Below, one piece after another: positions 11,430 to 22,550 of a stretch of DNA of 64,000 nt (position 1 is the stretch's first letter; each line of letters begins with the position of its first letter). The DNA lies in assembly GCA_032718565.1 (NCBI GenBank), contig JAVGVS010000013.1:4445989-4509988 (forward strand), given 5' to 3'. The notes under the pieces were generated by a model. The model was not told the origin of the DNA. It did not search any database and saw nothing but the letters and a program-made list of their open reading frames with translations. A program made the position numbers and the translations under genes. This stretch comes from Distichodus sexfasciatus. Its lineage: Eukaryota; Chordata; Actinopteri; Characiformes; Distichodontidae.

Positions 11430-11960
11430 GCAGACATTCCTTCTGAGCTGCAATCGATTGGGTAAATTGGCCTCATTAAACAAAGCGATACACGCCTACG
11501 ACGGCTGATTGTTATCTAAGTAATTACAGTAAATTACCGCCGACGATTAATCATCTCAAATCAAATCTCCGCAAGGTCAGCTGGAGCCAGAGATGACGGA
11601 GAGATAAAGACGAGTCGCTGGCTGGTTTCGCTTTCCCAAAAAAACAAAGCAAAAACAAATATTGGGATCTGCAGGCGTCGGCGGCGGCGCTGTTTGTTTA
11701 CCGTGAGCCGCCCAAAGTGCCGGCTGCGGCGTTTTATTGATAGGCCTGAGCTATTTCCAGGGGGGCCGGATGTCGAGGAGAGAGCGGGCGAGCATCGATC
11801 ACCCCGTCCCACCTGGCACACCGGCTCCTCACGCGCATCCCGAAATAGCGCCGAGGTGGGCAGAGCGCACGCATGACACAATGCAATCCAGCTCCGTCGC
11901 CGTGACTCTATAGATTTCAGCGGTGGGAGCCAATAATATTTCGCTTTTGGAACAATCAGG
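11430..11960. other. candidate conserved non-coding stretch
   Basis: About 500 bp of unique-looking DNA with many TAAT/ATTA cores (gtaattacag, gattaatcatc, gcctcattaaac) and 'gttgttatctaag'. It lies in the large intron before the SYGH exon, a usual position for gli2 enhancers in vertebrates. The identification is inference only. Confidence 0.3.
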
Positions 11961-12689
11961 GCCCCCTGCCGAACAGGACGCCACCCTTAGGGAAGCCGGC
12001 GAGGCTCTGGGGTGGGATGGGGGGGGGGAATTAAGGAAAATGGGTTACTGAGAATGAGTGGTTAAAGGGGGAGGTGTGGAGCCGGGGAGGGAGTGAGGGA
12101 GTGATGCGGGGAGACGTGGGCGAAATCTGCTTAGCCAGGAATGGCACAGGAGCTGCGGAAGTCCGTCGGGGTGCAGGGAGTGTGTGTGTGTATGTGTGTG
12201 TGTGTGTGGAATTTTAGGTTTATGTGAGGACCTGATGGTGGCCAACATCTAGGAATTAAACCTGAGACGGGTCAGGTTTTTGGGGGCCTCATGAAGACAT
12301 TTTCCAAAAAATTTAAAATGTTTAATTTAAAAAATGAAAGAATTAAATAAAACGTAAAATATATAATAAACTGGATCAATGAAAACCAACATTCAGAACC
12401 TCTCGTTGAAATTTTCTTTCACCAAGTCAGCGATTTCAGTTTTTACTTTTTTTTTAAATAATTGAAATGTCAAACATTAACGAGTTAATTCTTATATTTA
12501 ACACAGAAATGAACATATATTAATCATATCACCAAGTTGAAAAGTTCCAGCTTTTAGAGAGTAAAAAATAACTAGAGAAAAATGTAGTTATCAAATCATT
12601 TTATTCTATATCCAGATGGATCCAAATGGATAAAGAAGTGTTTCCACCTGCACTAACCCTTATTTTTCTTCTTCGTACTAAGCCATAGA
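11961..12689. other. gli2 intron, low-complexity and AT-rich
   Basis: Contains G-rich runs (12018-12030), a (TG)n tract at about 12179-12208 and AT-rich sequence to the hAT insertion. The first target-site copy (gccataga) occupies 12682-12689. Confidence 0.45.
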
Positions 12690-14139
12690 CAAAAGTGGAC
12701 ATTTACTAAGTACATTTACTTGAGTAGTGTACTTAAGTAGAGTTTTTGAGTATCTGTACTTCACTTGAGTAGTATTTTATTTGGAAACTTATGACTTCCA
12801 CTTCACTACATTTTAAAGACAAATACTGTACTTTTTACTTCACTACATTTCTGTGAAGGTTCTCGTTACTCGTTAATTTCAAATTTGTGGATAAAGTGGA
12901 TGTTATTCCCCCTTTTCTAAAGGTTGATTGGTTGTTTGGCAGGTGACAGTCTGTCATTAATCAGTAGGGTTACATCACGCCTTTAGACTGCAACTATAAA
13001 ACCAGGTTCACACACTTCTGCTGTTTTCTGTCTTGATTAAAACATTGCTGCTGTTGGAAAGTCATGAAGCTAGAGGTGTAGAGCTGGGTTTTGAGCAGGT
13101 TGGAATGTTGATGTTGTGTTGTGAGCTGCATTTACAGCTACTGCACTGTCCTCCTGATTAACATACACATACATGACCCTCCACGGCAAAACCAGCCGCT
13201 TGTCGCAATGGAGGTTTCCGAGGAAAAACGAGTGTTTATGTTGCGTGGGGTAAAATTTTGGATTTTTTGTTTTGAGTGTTTTGAAACAGTGGAAGGTCTA
13301 TTGTGAATGAAGGTACTGTTGTGAATAAATTTGGCTGAAAAACTTACCCTTTCCATCCTAAAAACGTGACTTTCTTGAGGTGAGGAATTCAATTCCAGCA
13401 GAATGTTAAAAGTTTCTGTTTTGACCGCTCTACTTCAATATTAATGGTAAATCCACTGGTTGACTAGCGTGAAGATATTTCTCCAGAATCCATCTTCGTC
13501 TCCCGAGTTCAGTTAACCAAACGCAGGTCGGCTATCCGTGTGGCTGTGAATGCAGCGTAGGCTACCGTAAATGCAAACGTAGCCGCGACCGCACTAAGCA
13601 TCTGTGAGTGCTACGTCGATAGTCAACTTCAAAGGCAGAGTTCTCCGTTTCTCACTTGGCGTGACAGGAGAAACCCGACTCATTTGAATGTTGATATCTC
13701 AGTCATATGTCATCCGATTTGTGCCCTTTCATGAAAACATAATAACTTAATTTGGAAAATTTGCGACAAGCGACTGGTTTTGCCGTGGAGGGTCACATAC
13801 ATGTGTGCACACTGCCAGAGCTGTGTCAGAACACTACCATGCTGTTTTGTGGAGGTGTGTAGTCTTATAATTAATTAATAAAATAAACTAATTACTGGTT
13901 TTCTTTATCAGTTCAGGTTGTTTCATTCTGTAACATTCTACCAATTCCTTATTCTACAGCTTCTACAAGCTAGTCAGAGGCATTAGGTGTTATAAGTGTT
14001 GTGGCAATAATGCAGCAGTGTGGTGAAAGAAGATGTACTTTTAATACTTAAGTATTTTTTACAACAAGTACTTCACTACTTTAACTTAAAATTTTGACTG
14101 TACGACAAGTAATGAAGTTAGCTACTTTGCCCACCTCTG
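12690..14139. mobile_element. non-autonomous hAT element with exact 8-bp duplication
   Basis: The left end 'caaaagtggac' and right end 'gcccacctctg' are imperfect inverted repeats of the CAGAGGTGGGCA type found in fish hAT elements. Identical 8-bp sequences, gccataga, flank it at 12682-12689 and 14140-14147, the length hAT transposases generate. The subterminal region is rich in 'agtacttnnacttgagta' motifs on both sides. A family A MITE (13174-13795) lies within it. No transposase is encoded. Confidence 0.85.
13174..13795 (-). mobile_element. family A MITE, copy 3 (nested in hAT)
   Basis: A 622-bp copy in reverse orientation relative to copy 1, with clean ends (tgaccctccac / gtggagggtca) flanked by 'cataca' on both sides, an apparent 6-bp target duplication. 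It is the best copy for defining the family's termini. Confidence 0.8.
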
Positions 14140-14288
14140 GCCATAGAATGTCTCTGCATAATAAACACTCTGAATATGAATGTGTTGATGTTTTGGAGGA
14201 AAGTAAAGTGGTTAAGTGGTTAGTGGTAAAGAGTCATGCGGATTGACTTTATCTCTGTGACGGTCGTGTGTGTGTGTGTGTTCTACAG

Positions 14289-14490
14289 TGTCGCGCTTCT
14301 CCAGTCCTCGTCTCACCCCCAGGCTGAGTCGGAAGAGAGCTCTGTCCATCTCTCCGCTGTCGGACGCGAGTATCGACCTGCAGACGATGATCCGCACGTC
14401 GCCCAACTCGCTGGTGGCCTACATCAACAACTCCCGCTCCAGCTCCGCTGCCAGCAGCTCTTACGGACACCTGTCTGTCGGGGGCATCAG
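14289..14490 (+). CDS. gli2: gli2 exon with SUFU-binding SYGH motif
   Basis: This 202-bp exon lies between acceptor ttctacag and donor gtacca. It encodes V-SRFSSPRLTPRLSRKRALSI, then SPLSDASIDLQTMIRTSPNS and SSSYGHLSVGGI. The tetrapeptide SYGH at 14459-14470 is the known docking site for Suppressor of Fused, the inhibitor that holds GLI proteins in the cytoplasm. The serine- and arginine-rich flanks match vertebrate GLI2. The frame is open, and the exon ends after two bases of a serine codon completed by the next exon. The upstream CA/TG-repeat-rich intron runs almost to the splice acceptor. Confidence 0.95.
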
Positions 14491-14902
14491 GTACCAACCC
14501 CACCCCCACACTCTCACACACACCTTGCACACGCCACATCCACACACACCCCCACACGCACACACGCCCCACCTGCCAAGTTTTTTTCTGCAGGAAAAGT
14601 TCAAATGATCTACAGTACGCCGCTCCCGTGCCGAACTAAAAAAGCGAAATCTGTGATTCTGTTAAGCCCGATACCCTCAGCCTCCGTCTCTGAACAGATT
14701 TATCTGAAGCGACCGCTGAGCGTGTAGATTTGCTGTGATTTACTGCTTCATACGGCGCGAGTGACAGCATCATGAAATATGCGGCCGGTGACAGCGGGAG
14801 TGAAAGATGGCGTTCGTAACCGCATCGCGAAGCGAGGCCCCGGACAGAGACGAGACGAAGCGGGGCGTTGTGTTTATCGTCGGCTCTTTGTCCCTCTTTC
14901 AG
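14491..14902. other. gli2 intron
   Basis: A short intron with a CA/CCCACA-rich tract at 14500-14575. Nothing else is recognised. The acceptor ctctttcag ends it. Confidence 0.6.
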
Positions 14903-15092
14903 CCCTTCGTTTCCTTTCCATCACTCCATCAATCCGGCGGCGTACCAGCAGCTGCTGTCCCATCAGAGGGGGCTGAGTGCGTTCGGACACACGCCCCCCC
15001 TCATCCAGCCCTCGCCCACCTTCTCCACCAGGCAGAACCCGCTGCTCGTCTCCGGCCTTCCCGCTCCCACCCACAACGACACGGAGAACAAG
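14903..15092 (+). CDS. gli2: gli2 exon, FPHPINP-type block
   Basis: This 190-bp exon lies between acceptor ctttcag and donor gtaacc. It encodes SPSFPFHHSINPAAYQQLLS, RGLSAFGHTPPLIQPSPTFS and a more variable TENK end. It aligns with the mammalian GLI2 segment SPAFTFPHPINPVAYQQILS and its HTPPLIQPSPTF continuation. There are no stops, and the start phase completes a serine split from the preceding exon. Confidence 0.93.
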
Positions 15093-16755
15093 GTAACCTC
15101 CCCCCCCCACCCCCACACACAAACACACACACACCACGGTCCTGTTGTAAAAGACGTTGAGTCTCATTCACCAACCGTTCTTAAAACCAAGTTTGTTCTT
15201 AAAATCCGCAGTTTACACCAAGGTTTGGGGCAGTTTGGGGCAGTTGGTAGTGTAACGTTAGGGAGTTCGCCCCGTGACCCGAAGGGTGGGTGTATTTTTG
15301 GTATTACTGTTTTTTCTTTTGGTAAAACACTCTGACTTTAAGGATTTGAATCATCAGTTTTATATTTCAGGAATGTGTTTTTATCAATTCAGGAAGAATT
15401 GAGTAATTGATTGTTGGCCTGCAGTTTGCCTCCTGCTCGACTCGCTGTGTGCAATGCCCTGCTGTTCCCCCTTACCGTGTTAGGGGGAGAAACTGTGTAA
15501 CTGTAGATCTTACCCCGAGTCTGACCCGTGTCTTCTCCCCACATACACACACCCCGACATCCCACTCAGCATCTCCAAAGGAGACAGAGACTCCAAGTTT
15601 AACATCTGCTGGGCTGGTGTTTATAGCGGCGTGTTCTGCGCTGGCGGCGCTGGCCGACTCCCGGCCCTCTGTAGTGGCTTTTTAGTGTTTGTTTAAAAGG
15701 GTTTATTATCATATCTGTGGCTGTCAACTCCCCCGACATAACTGTAGGATGATGAGAAGTCTGTAATTCCTGCCACACACACACACACGCCCACTGATTG
15801 GCTCTCGTCACCTCTCCCTTCATCTACACACACACATGTATAATGGGCTTTGTAGCGTGTTTCCATTGACTGGTGATCAACTTCAGCTACTCCTAAACTG
15901 AACCATAGCTGTAAACTCAATCCGTGTGGCAAATTGAAGGCTGCGTTACACACACACACACGCACACACACGCACAAGGCAAGAGAGGAGGGAGGTCTTT
16001 CTCGTGATCAGAACCAGCTTTGTGAGCTGTGCAGAACCCTGACGTTTCATAGTGTTAAACTCCAAACCTCATGTGTGTAGCATCAGCAGCTGGATGGGAG
16101 CCAGGCGTGTGTGTGTGTGTTAGCTGCTTGCTGATGACACTCAAAGCCCTGCTTTCACACTTCACACAGATGTGATGATCACGTAGTGCTCCTCGACTCC
16201 TCTAAAGTGTTTAGTCTGGGTCTTGGCTCATTGACGTCCTTGTTGAAAGGAGCGGAGCGGATTTTAAGATGGTTTGTGGAGGTTATTTGATGGTTATTTG
16301 TGGTTTGCCGCTGTTCACGGGTTCAGAACAGAACTAAAGGTTGGTTCAGACTAGAGGTAGATCGATATTGTTTTTTCAGGGCCGATATCGATACCGATTA
16401 TTGCTACATAACGCGTCCGAATATTTGGAACCGATGTGCAAAATTTTTAATTTTACAAACACCAAGCTCAGCTGAAACTCTCCTCTTCTTCTTGGAGCTT
16501 CATGCTGTGCTCGTGTCCGAGTGACAACAAGGCCCATCCTTGGCAGTGGGAGCAGTGCTTGGGGATGGTACCTTGCTCATGAGTACCTCAGTGGTACCTT
16601 TGACCGTTCTAGGATTCGAACCGGCGACCTCCTGATCACTAACAGTTACACTACCAACTAAACGGATCACAAGTAAATTCGGTCTGTGTGAATCAACTTT
16701 ACCTCATTTCGTCTGAATTTTTTTCCCCTTTTTTCTTCTTTTCCTCCCCTTCCAG
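15093..16755. other. gli2 intron: microsatellites and SINE pieces
   Basis: Contains CA tracts at about 15116-15134, 15776-15788, 15948-15975 and 16106-16119. A SINE head fragment on the + strand lies at about 15230-15290 (gcagttggtagtgtaacg). At about 16345-16445 is a fragment with 'gccgatatcgataccgat', similar to pieces near 22555 and 46690. A reversed SINE lies at 16535-16665. Confidence 0.55.
16535..16665 (-). repeat. tRNA-derived fish SINE fragment
   Basis: On the + strand 'ggtaccttgctcatgagtac' and 'aggattcgaaccggcgacct' mark the body and B-box of the same SINE family on the - strand. Confidence 0.65.
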
Positions 16756-16866
16756 AACACGAGCGGCGACTCGGCGGTCAGCAGCACCGTCAACCCCCTG
16801 AACAACAAAAGGTCGAAGGTCAAAGCAGAGCAGGAGGGCCAGCGACCCGCCTCTCCCTGTTCTCCG
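16756..16866 (+). CDS. gli2: gli2 exon, SAVSSTVNP block before zinc fingers
   Basis: A 111-bp exon (37 codons, phase 0 at both ends) between acceptor ccttccag and donor gtgaga. It encodes NTSGDSAVSSTVNPLNNKRS and KVKAEQEGQRPASP. Mammalian GLI2 has SESAVSSTVNP followed by KRSKVKTEPEGLRPASP, and GLI3 differs more here, so this exon is one of the better arguments for GLI2. The KVKAEQEG stretch resembles the GLI sumoylation-type consensus, but its function here is not shown. It is intact. Confidence 0.93.
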
Positions 16867-17004
16867 GTGAGAAACAACCCCATTCCCAAATCACTAAAAA
16901 GATCCCGACTTTAATCCGGACTTTTGTTTGACGAAACTTGAGTTCAGGTCTGTTGTCGCCGTCCGACCAAAATGTAACGTTACTGCTAATAACTTTTGAC
17001 TTCA

Positions 17005-17630
17005 GGAAAAATGAAAGACGGCACCGATCCGATATGTGGATTAGATATCGGTCCGATAATGACTCAAATAGCTGGCTCGGGAATCTGTGGCATTGGGCCG
17101 ATTATGGAGCCGATCTGTTACTGCGGTAAAGCTGGTTTATTGTTGGACGTTTGCGCTAATTCCCACATATTGCTATGACAATGAGCAGAACAAGCAACGC
17201 AACACACTACAACCCCAAAAAACAATCACACCATCATACTGTTTAATTTCATCAACAACACCAGCCGTGTTCCTGATGGTTTTAGCACCGCGGGATTAGG
17301 GAGCGTCTCAAAATTACACAACTGTGTTTAAACGAATAATTTTTAACATTTATTTTAATAATAAATAATTTAGCATATACATATGGGTGCGTAATTATTA
17401 CATTGTTTTAGTTGGAAAACAGTATTTAAGTTCCTAAGCATAACAGAATAATCTGAGTCATGTATTCAGACATTTTTAAAGCATTATTTTTGGTTTTAAA
17501 ATTATTTTCTGTTTTTGTTTCTGAGTTTTAAAATAGTCTCAGAGACTGTATCAGATTTGTGTTGTATCGACATATATCCAAATGTACAATAACGCTATCG
17601 TATCAGACATAAAAAAGTGGTATGTACCAA
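17005..17630. mobile_element. family B element, copy 2 (uninterrupted)
   Basis: Runs from 'ggcaccgatccgatatgtgg' to 'tatcagacataaaaaagtggta', in the inverse orientation to copy 1. It contains 'acatatgggtgcgtaattatt' and 'aaactggtttattgtt'-type phrases. It shows the empty site where copies 1 and 3 carry family A. About 620 bp, non-coding. Confidence 0.6.
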
Positions 17631-18660
17631 ATATTACAGCATCTAAAGATAGTTAGTATCTTTACTTGAGTCTCAGGACAAGTGTTGCTCAAGTAAAAGT
17701 TGTGTCTGATTACACACCGCGCTGCTCTGTGCTGAGGGGAATATACTGCAATAACGCTGCAATGTAAAGTCTTGCCCGGACTGTTTTCACACGGAAAACG
17801 GATGTGTGTATTCTATGCATTCCGTTATTCAGAGAAAAAGGTGTTTTTTTCCTTCTTTTTTTTTTTTTCTGTGCCGCTGATCAGCGAGAGCCCTGGAGAC
17901 CCCAGGGGGCCGGTGTGTTCCCCCCGGCCCCCTTTCTGCACGGGCCCGGCGTGAGAAAAACTCAGCCTGATAAGAGCTTTACGTCTGTTTGTTTTCTCAC
18001 TCCCTCCATCCCCGGCTACTGTGTAAACTGTGTCAGAGTGCTTCATTTTAATGAAATATTGGCTCGCCGTTATTGTCATCTGAGGAAGCTCTTATTTTTT
18101 CCTCCCTGTGTATCCTCTCTCTCTCTCTCTCTCCTCCACCTCTGTTTGTCTTTTGACAAATTTGTGGCTGCTATCCACAGTGGAGGCAGGTTGGGGCTTG
18201 ATACATGGGGATGGAGGCGCCTACAGTCGTCTTGGGGCCGGTAGAATTGATGAAGATAGCTCACGGGGCAGAGATAAACATGCTACAGTCAGCATGCTCT
18301 GTGTGTGTGTGTGAGAGAGAGAGTGTGTGTGTGTGCATGTATTCTCTGGTTCATACCCATATACACTCACAACCCACAGCCTGTATTGCACTGTATCCAC
18401 ACACGCACACACACACACACACCTCGGCATCTCTTTTTTCAACCCTCTTTTTTTTCTCCCGAGCTGCATTCCTCTGTAAATAAACAGAGGTAAATGAAAG
18501 TGAAAAATGGCCTCTCCTCCGTCTGAACACCGTCTAATTCAGCCAAATTACAGAGTTGTTCTTTTTTTCGTGGATAAGCAGACTGGACGTTTGAAGTCCA
18601 CCGCTGCCTTCAAAATGGTCAACAGCAATTCGGTGGTCCTTTAAAAACCCTTTTACTTTT
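17631..18660. other. gli2 intron, simple repeats
   Basis: A T-rich run lies at 17843-17869, CT repeats at 18116-18133, GT/GA repeats at 18300-18337 and CA repeats at 18399-18422. The 17880-18080 part is unique-looking. Confidence 0.45.
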
Positions 18661-18862
18661 TATATGTACCACATTTAGCCGACGCTCTTATCCAGAGTGA
18701 CTTCCATTTTCCTAATGACAGGGACAGTCTCCGCGGAGCAACTTGAGGTTAAGGGTCTTGCTCAGGGATCCAGTGATGGTAGTGCTGTGGGTAGGATTCG
18801 AACCCACCACCGCTTGGTCCAGAGGCGAGTTTCCTAACCACTAGACCACCACCACTCTATAA
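18661..18862 (-). repeat. tRNA-derived fish SINE (second family)
   Basis: On the - strand the head reads tggtctagtggttagg (A-box-like) followed by ggtgggttcgaatcc (B-box). The tail, on the + strand 'tttagccgacgctcttatcc', is a widespread fish SINE/LINE tail. It is not a functional tRNA, because the cloverleaf is not closed. Confidence 0.75.
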
Positions 18863-18883
18863 TAGGGCTGGGTATCACTGCTG

Positions 18884-19275
18884 ATTTCCTGAGTCGATTC
18901 GATTCCGATTCACAAGGTCATGATCCGATTCAATTCTCAATTCGATTCGATTCAATTCGATATCGATTTATTTAGAGAGTTCTTTGCGTCAATACTAGTT
19001 TTGCTTGGTTATAAAATAACTTGTTTTAAAACCGAAGTGTTGCCAAACATCGGCCTTTAGGCCAGACGGTGATTTGAGCGGAGCAGCTTCAGCCATGGCT
19101 CTATTTGGTTTCGGTTTCGCCGGTCTCACGTTTTTATAGCTCTCCTTGCGCGGTTGCAAGAAGTAGTGCATAGCCTCAGGAAAAGATCGATCCGCAAATT
19201 TTTGAATCGATATCGTATTTTTCGAACGTGAATCGATATTGAGCGGTGAATCGATTTTTTGAACCCAGCCCTACT
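18884..19275. mobile_element. family G MITE
   Basis: About 390 bp bounded by agggctgggt and acccagccct inverted ends, with many 'gattcgattc' and 'tcgatatcga' repeats just inside each end. It has no coding capacity. Short flanks 'taata' and 'tacta' may be a target duplication. Confidence 0.6.
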
Positions 19276-19403
19276 ATTTAAGACTAGTTTAAAGTAGAGC
19301 CGGGCAATTCATGACTCACCGAGATCCATTAAATAACTCAAGAGTCTCCATTAACCCGAGTCCTAACTACCCCATGACTAAAATATAAACCCCATCATGT
19401 ACA

Positions 19404-19965
19404 TACACTGTATTGCCAAAAGTATTCACTCACCCATCAAAATAATTAAATTCAGGTGTTCCAGTCACTTCCATGGCCACAGGTGTATAACTTCAAGCAC
19501 CTAGGCAAGAGATTTTGGACAATTCCATGCTCCCAACTTTGTGGAAACACTTTGGGGATGGCCCCTTCTTGTTCCAACATGACTGCGCACCAGTCCACAA
19601 AGCAAGGATCATAAAGACCTGGAGGAGCGAGTACGGTGTGGAAGAACTTGACTGGCCTGCACAGAGTCCTGACCTCAACCCGATAGAACACCTTTGGGAT
19701 GAATTAGAGCGGAGACTGCGAGCCAGGCCTTCTCGTCCAACCTCAGTGTCTGACCTCACAAATGTGCTTCTGGAAGAATGGTCAAAAATTCCCATAAACA
19801 CACTCCTAAACCTTGTGGAAGAGCTTGCCCAGAAGAGTTGAAGCTGTTATAGCTGCAAAGGGTGGGCCGACGTCATATTAAACCCTGTGGATTAAGAATG
19901 GGATTTCACTTAAGTTCCTATGCGTGTAAAGGCAGCTGAGCAAATACTTTTGGCAATATAGTGTA
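19404..19965 (+). mobile_element. Tc1-like transposon with internal deletion
   Basis: The inverted ends tacactgtattgccaaaagt and its near-perfect complement (one mismatch over 23 bp) bound 562 bp. TA dinucleotides border it, as for Tc1/mariner. From memory of the fish consensus, the sequence jumps from the left subterminal region ('cacctaggca') straight to the last third of the transposase ('agagattttggac'), about 1 kb deleted. It cannot encode a full transposase, although the ends could still be mobilised in trans. Confidence 0.88.
19515..19844 (+). pseudogene. Tc1 transposase C-terminal fragment
   Basis: An open reading frame of 108 codons encodes the C-terminal part of a Tc1 transposase. 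It includes FLFQHDCAPVHKA with the second catalytic Asp, and SPDLNPIEHLWDELERRLRA with the acidic residue of the DDE triad in the LNPIEHLWDELE motif. The DNA-binding PAIRED-like domains and the first catalytic Asp are absent because of the internal deletion. The reading frame is otherwise uninterrupted, suggesting a fairly recent copy. Confidence 0.85.
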
Positions 19966-20284
19966 CCTCTTATAATCATTTCAAACTCATTACAAGATCA
20001 ATAGTAGCAAGTACAGCTGCAAAAAATGTCATAACTTACAGTTCGTTTGCACCACCACTGTCAAATGAGGGACCCTAACGACTTCCTACAGAGTTGACTC
20101 CTCTTTGTAGACCACGGGACTGGTGTCAGTTGAATCAGCAGCGCGGCGTGAAGCACACACATTCATGAGTAAACCTGTCAGTTAACTTCCTCTAGAGCCG
20201 GACTAAGCGAGTTAGCGCTCCTCGAAGCACATATAGTCATGAGTGAACCCGCCGTTAACCTTCCGCTTCTACAGGAGACATCAA

Positions 20285-20345
20285 AACACTGTCCGTTAAA
20301 TCAATATAATATCGTATCGTGTTGAAACTTGCCTTTTGCAACCCC
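20285..20345. repeat. family C end fragment
   Basis: 'aaatcaatataatatcgtatcgtgttgaaactt' resembles the right end of family C copies near 25410 and 47180. Short and uncertain. Confidence 0.35.
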
Positions 20346-20462
20346 ATTGTTTTGCCCCCAATTTGACCAGCAACAAATCCCTGCAGGTGTTTAAAGTTTG
20401 GCAGGGTCCAGACAAGTTGGACGGTCTGATGTTGAGTGTCTCTAATTTAGACCCTTCTTCAG

Positions 20463-20587
20463 CAGCATTAAACCCAAAGAGGACCTGACAGAGATTTAAG
20501 CAAGCAGGAGCCAGAGGTGGTACTTATGACCAACTGCCACTGGAGGGATAAAATAAGGAGTACTATACCCAGGAACAGCTGGTCCAT
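20463..20587 (+). pseudogene. gli2: gli2 zinc-finger 1 exon, disrupted by indels
   Basis: Homology is clear at DNA level: 'aagaggacctgac', 'aagcaagcaggagccagagg', 'accaactgccactgg', 'aaggagtac' and 'cccaggaacagctggtccat', in the order expected for the exon encoding DLKEDL, KQEPEVVYETNCHW and KEYDTQEQLVH. The donor gtgagt follows codon CAT exactly as required by the next exon. Several small indels break the frame: bases are lost in the codon before ACC, and the block that should encode the second zinc-binding Cys is rearranged with an in-frame taa. Finger 1 cannot be translated as written. The acceptor at 20461-20462 is my best guess. Sequencing error is as likely as real decay. Confidence 0.75.
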
Positions 20588-20645
20588 GTGAGTCCCAGTG
20601 TGGGTTTTGTGTCGCTTGGGGGTTTGTGCGACCTGATTGTCCCCA

Positions 20646-20702
20646 GGGCGGTGCAGTCGCGCGGTGGTTAGCACCGCCGCCTCACAGCTAGAAGGGATTA
20701 AG
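20646..20702 (+). repeat. SINE/L2-tail head fragment
   Basis: 'ggtggttagcaccgccgcctcacagc' is the head of the same widespread fish repeat found in reverse at 26813-27084; here it is truncated after about 57 bp. Confidence 0.55.
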
Positions 20703-20799
20703 CGGTTCGGATAGTGGAAGAATGAATGTCCCCAAAGGATCAATTTAGCAGGTTTCGTGTGAGAAGGCCGGTCCTCACCAGGAAAAATGCCTTGAGAGA

Positions 20800-21240
20800 A
20801 AATTTTATTTAATATGTAAATAAGCAAAAGAAAAACTAAAGATTATTTCACCTGTTTAAAGACAAACACCTTTTTAAATGATCATACTTAGTTTTGTGTG
20901 TAAATAATTTGGCATATTCCAACATAAACATTAGGAGTGAGAATTTCAATTAATAAGATAGAAATATTTAAAACATTAAAATGTAACAGTTCTAGAAATA
21001 ATAGTAATAATTTTAATGATTTTTAAAATCATTTATCAATAATATTTTATTTGGTATCATTTAAATAATAATTTAAGACTAATATGAACAAAATTATTAT
21101 GATCAATTAATTTCTTTTCATTTTTAATAAAAACCCTTAATGAATTTAGTTTAATAAACGCAACAATCCTTTAATAATATTTAACCCTAACCCTACAGTG
21201 GTCTCTGTTATATTATTATACCTCCATAATCCCATCCCTC
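20800..21240. other. AT-rich intron segment
   Basis: Strongly AT-rich sequence with repeated 'aataat' and 'atttaa' runs, ending in two copies of a telomere-like ccctaa at about 21183-21195. No element boundary is recognised. Confidence 0.4.
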
Positions 21241-21559
21241 AGTTAACCACTATATGGAGTGTGAAGTGTGTATTCACACACATTTTTGATACAGGAGTGT
21301 GTGTCGTCCTCTCCACCTCTGCTGGCAGCACATGAGCGTGGGCGATGCATTTCTGATTAACTCCGACCAGCACTCGGACCACTCGGTGCGAGAGCGCGAC
21401 ATTTGGGGAGACGGCACCCTCACCGGTGCTTTCAGTCAAACTGGAGTGACACAAGGTCATGATGACCTCTTCACCTTCTCACAGCGGACTTTCTCCACCT
21501 CTGACCCCTGAAATCCCAGCAGAACTCGGAGGGGGGCCGGGGTCACGTTGAGTGGCATC

Positions 21560-21960
21560 GGGGCCTGTGATGTGGAGGGAAGCGGCCGAGTGGAAACCCT
21601 GATGAGCTAATCATCGATCAGTAAAGCGCACAATTTTTCTAAATAAAAACTCCCATTTATCACTTAAATGGCCCTCGGCCCTTCCCAGCAATTTGACTCG
21701 CGCTTGACGCTCGGGATTTGAACTGGGATTGCCAACAAGCACGACAATAAGATCAAGGGCTTTCAGACGAGGCCCACTTTCCACCTCCGACAGGAAAGAG
21801 ACCGGATACGTCTGCAAGAAAGAGGGCGAGAGAGAGAGGGATGGGGAAAGGGGCGGGTGTAAATGTACGGATGAGTGCTCTCTGTTAGTGGTGATGTGAC
21901 CACTCCGTCCCAATAATGCACCGGGCCAGCCACAGTCGGGGGCGGCGCACCACGTTGTCT
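21560..21960. other. candidate conserved non-coding stretch
   Basis: Unique-looking sequence between low-complexity tracts, with 'gctaatcatcgatcagtaaa', 'aagatcaagggctttcag' (a LEF/TCF-like core) and 'aatttgactcgcgcttgac'. This is a compositional impression only. Confidence 0.25.
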
Positions 21961-22024
21961 TGCATTCCAGACAACCATTGGAGCAGAAACAAGAGAGTTA
22001 GAATAGGAGGGAGGCTCTGACGGT

Positions 22025-22223
22025 CTCACACACACACACACACACACAGTTGCACACATTCATACACACACAGGATTTTGTTTTAGGAAGCCCATTGTCC
22101 CCGTTTAGTTACAGAGGTTTAACTGGATTTTCACCAGATTACACACTCCTGATTGTTTGTTTATACAAGCGATATACACTCTGATAACAGCTCATTATGG
22201 GCTTACAGAGGAACAAAGGCTGC

Positions 22224-22256
<33 letters not shown>

Positions 22257-22460
22257 CCTTGCCTTTGTTATCAGAGGCCTGACATTAGAGTAAGTCAGTG
22301 GGCAAGTCAGAACGGATGATGGAGTGTGCACAGATGTGGACTATAATGATGGTGATTGTGGAGGAGGCTGGAGAGAGAGAGCAAGTGAAGTAATTGAACT
22401 GTGTGTGTGTCTGTGTGTGTGTGACAGAAAAGGAAAGAGTGTGTGTGTGTGTGTGTAGAA
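22025..22460. repeat. CA/TG microsatellite cluster
   Basis: (CA)n lies at about 22028-22047, a (TG)n of over 25 bp at about 22228-22254, and (TG) tracts at about 22401-22423 and 22439-22456. The flanking DNA is not otherwise recognised. Confidence 0.75.
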
Positions 22461-22550
22461 GAATCATTTCCACTAGCTGCTGTTGGGTGTAAAGTTGAAT
22501 ACACGTTTCAGTCGAGGTTAATGATGCTGATTTTGTGCCTCTTTATGTAA

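Noticed and set aside
18780..18850. tRNA gene
   Set aside because: A- and B-box-like motifs are present but the tRNA stems do not close and it continues into a SINE tail.
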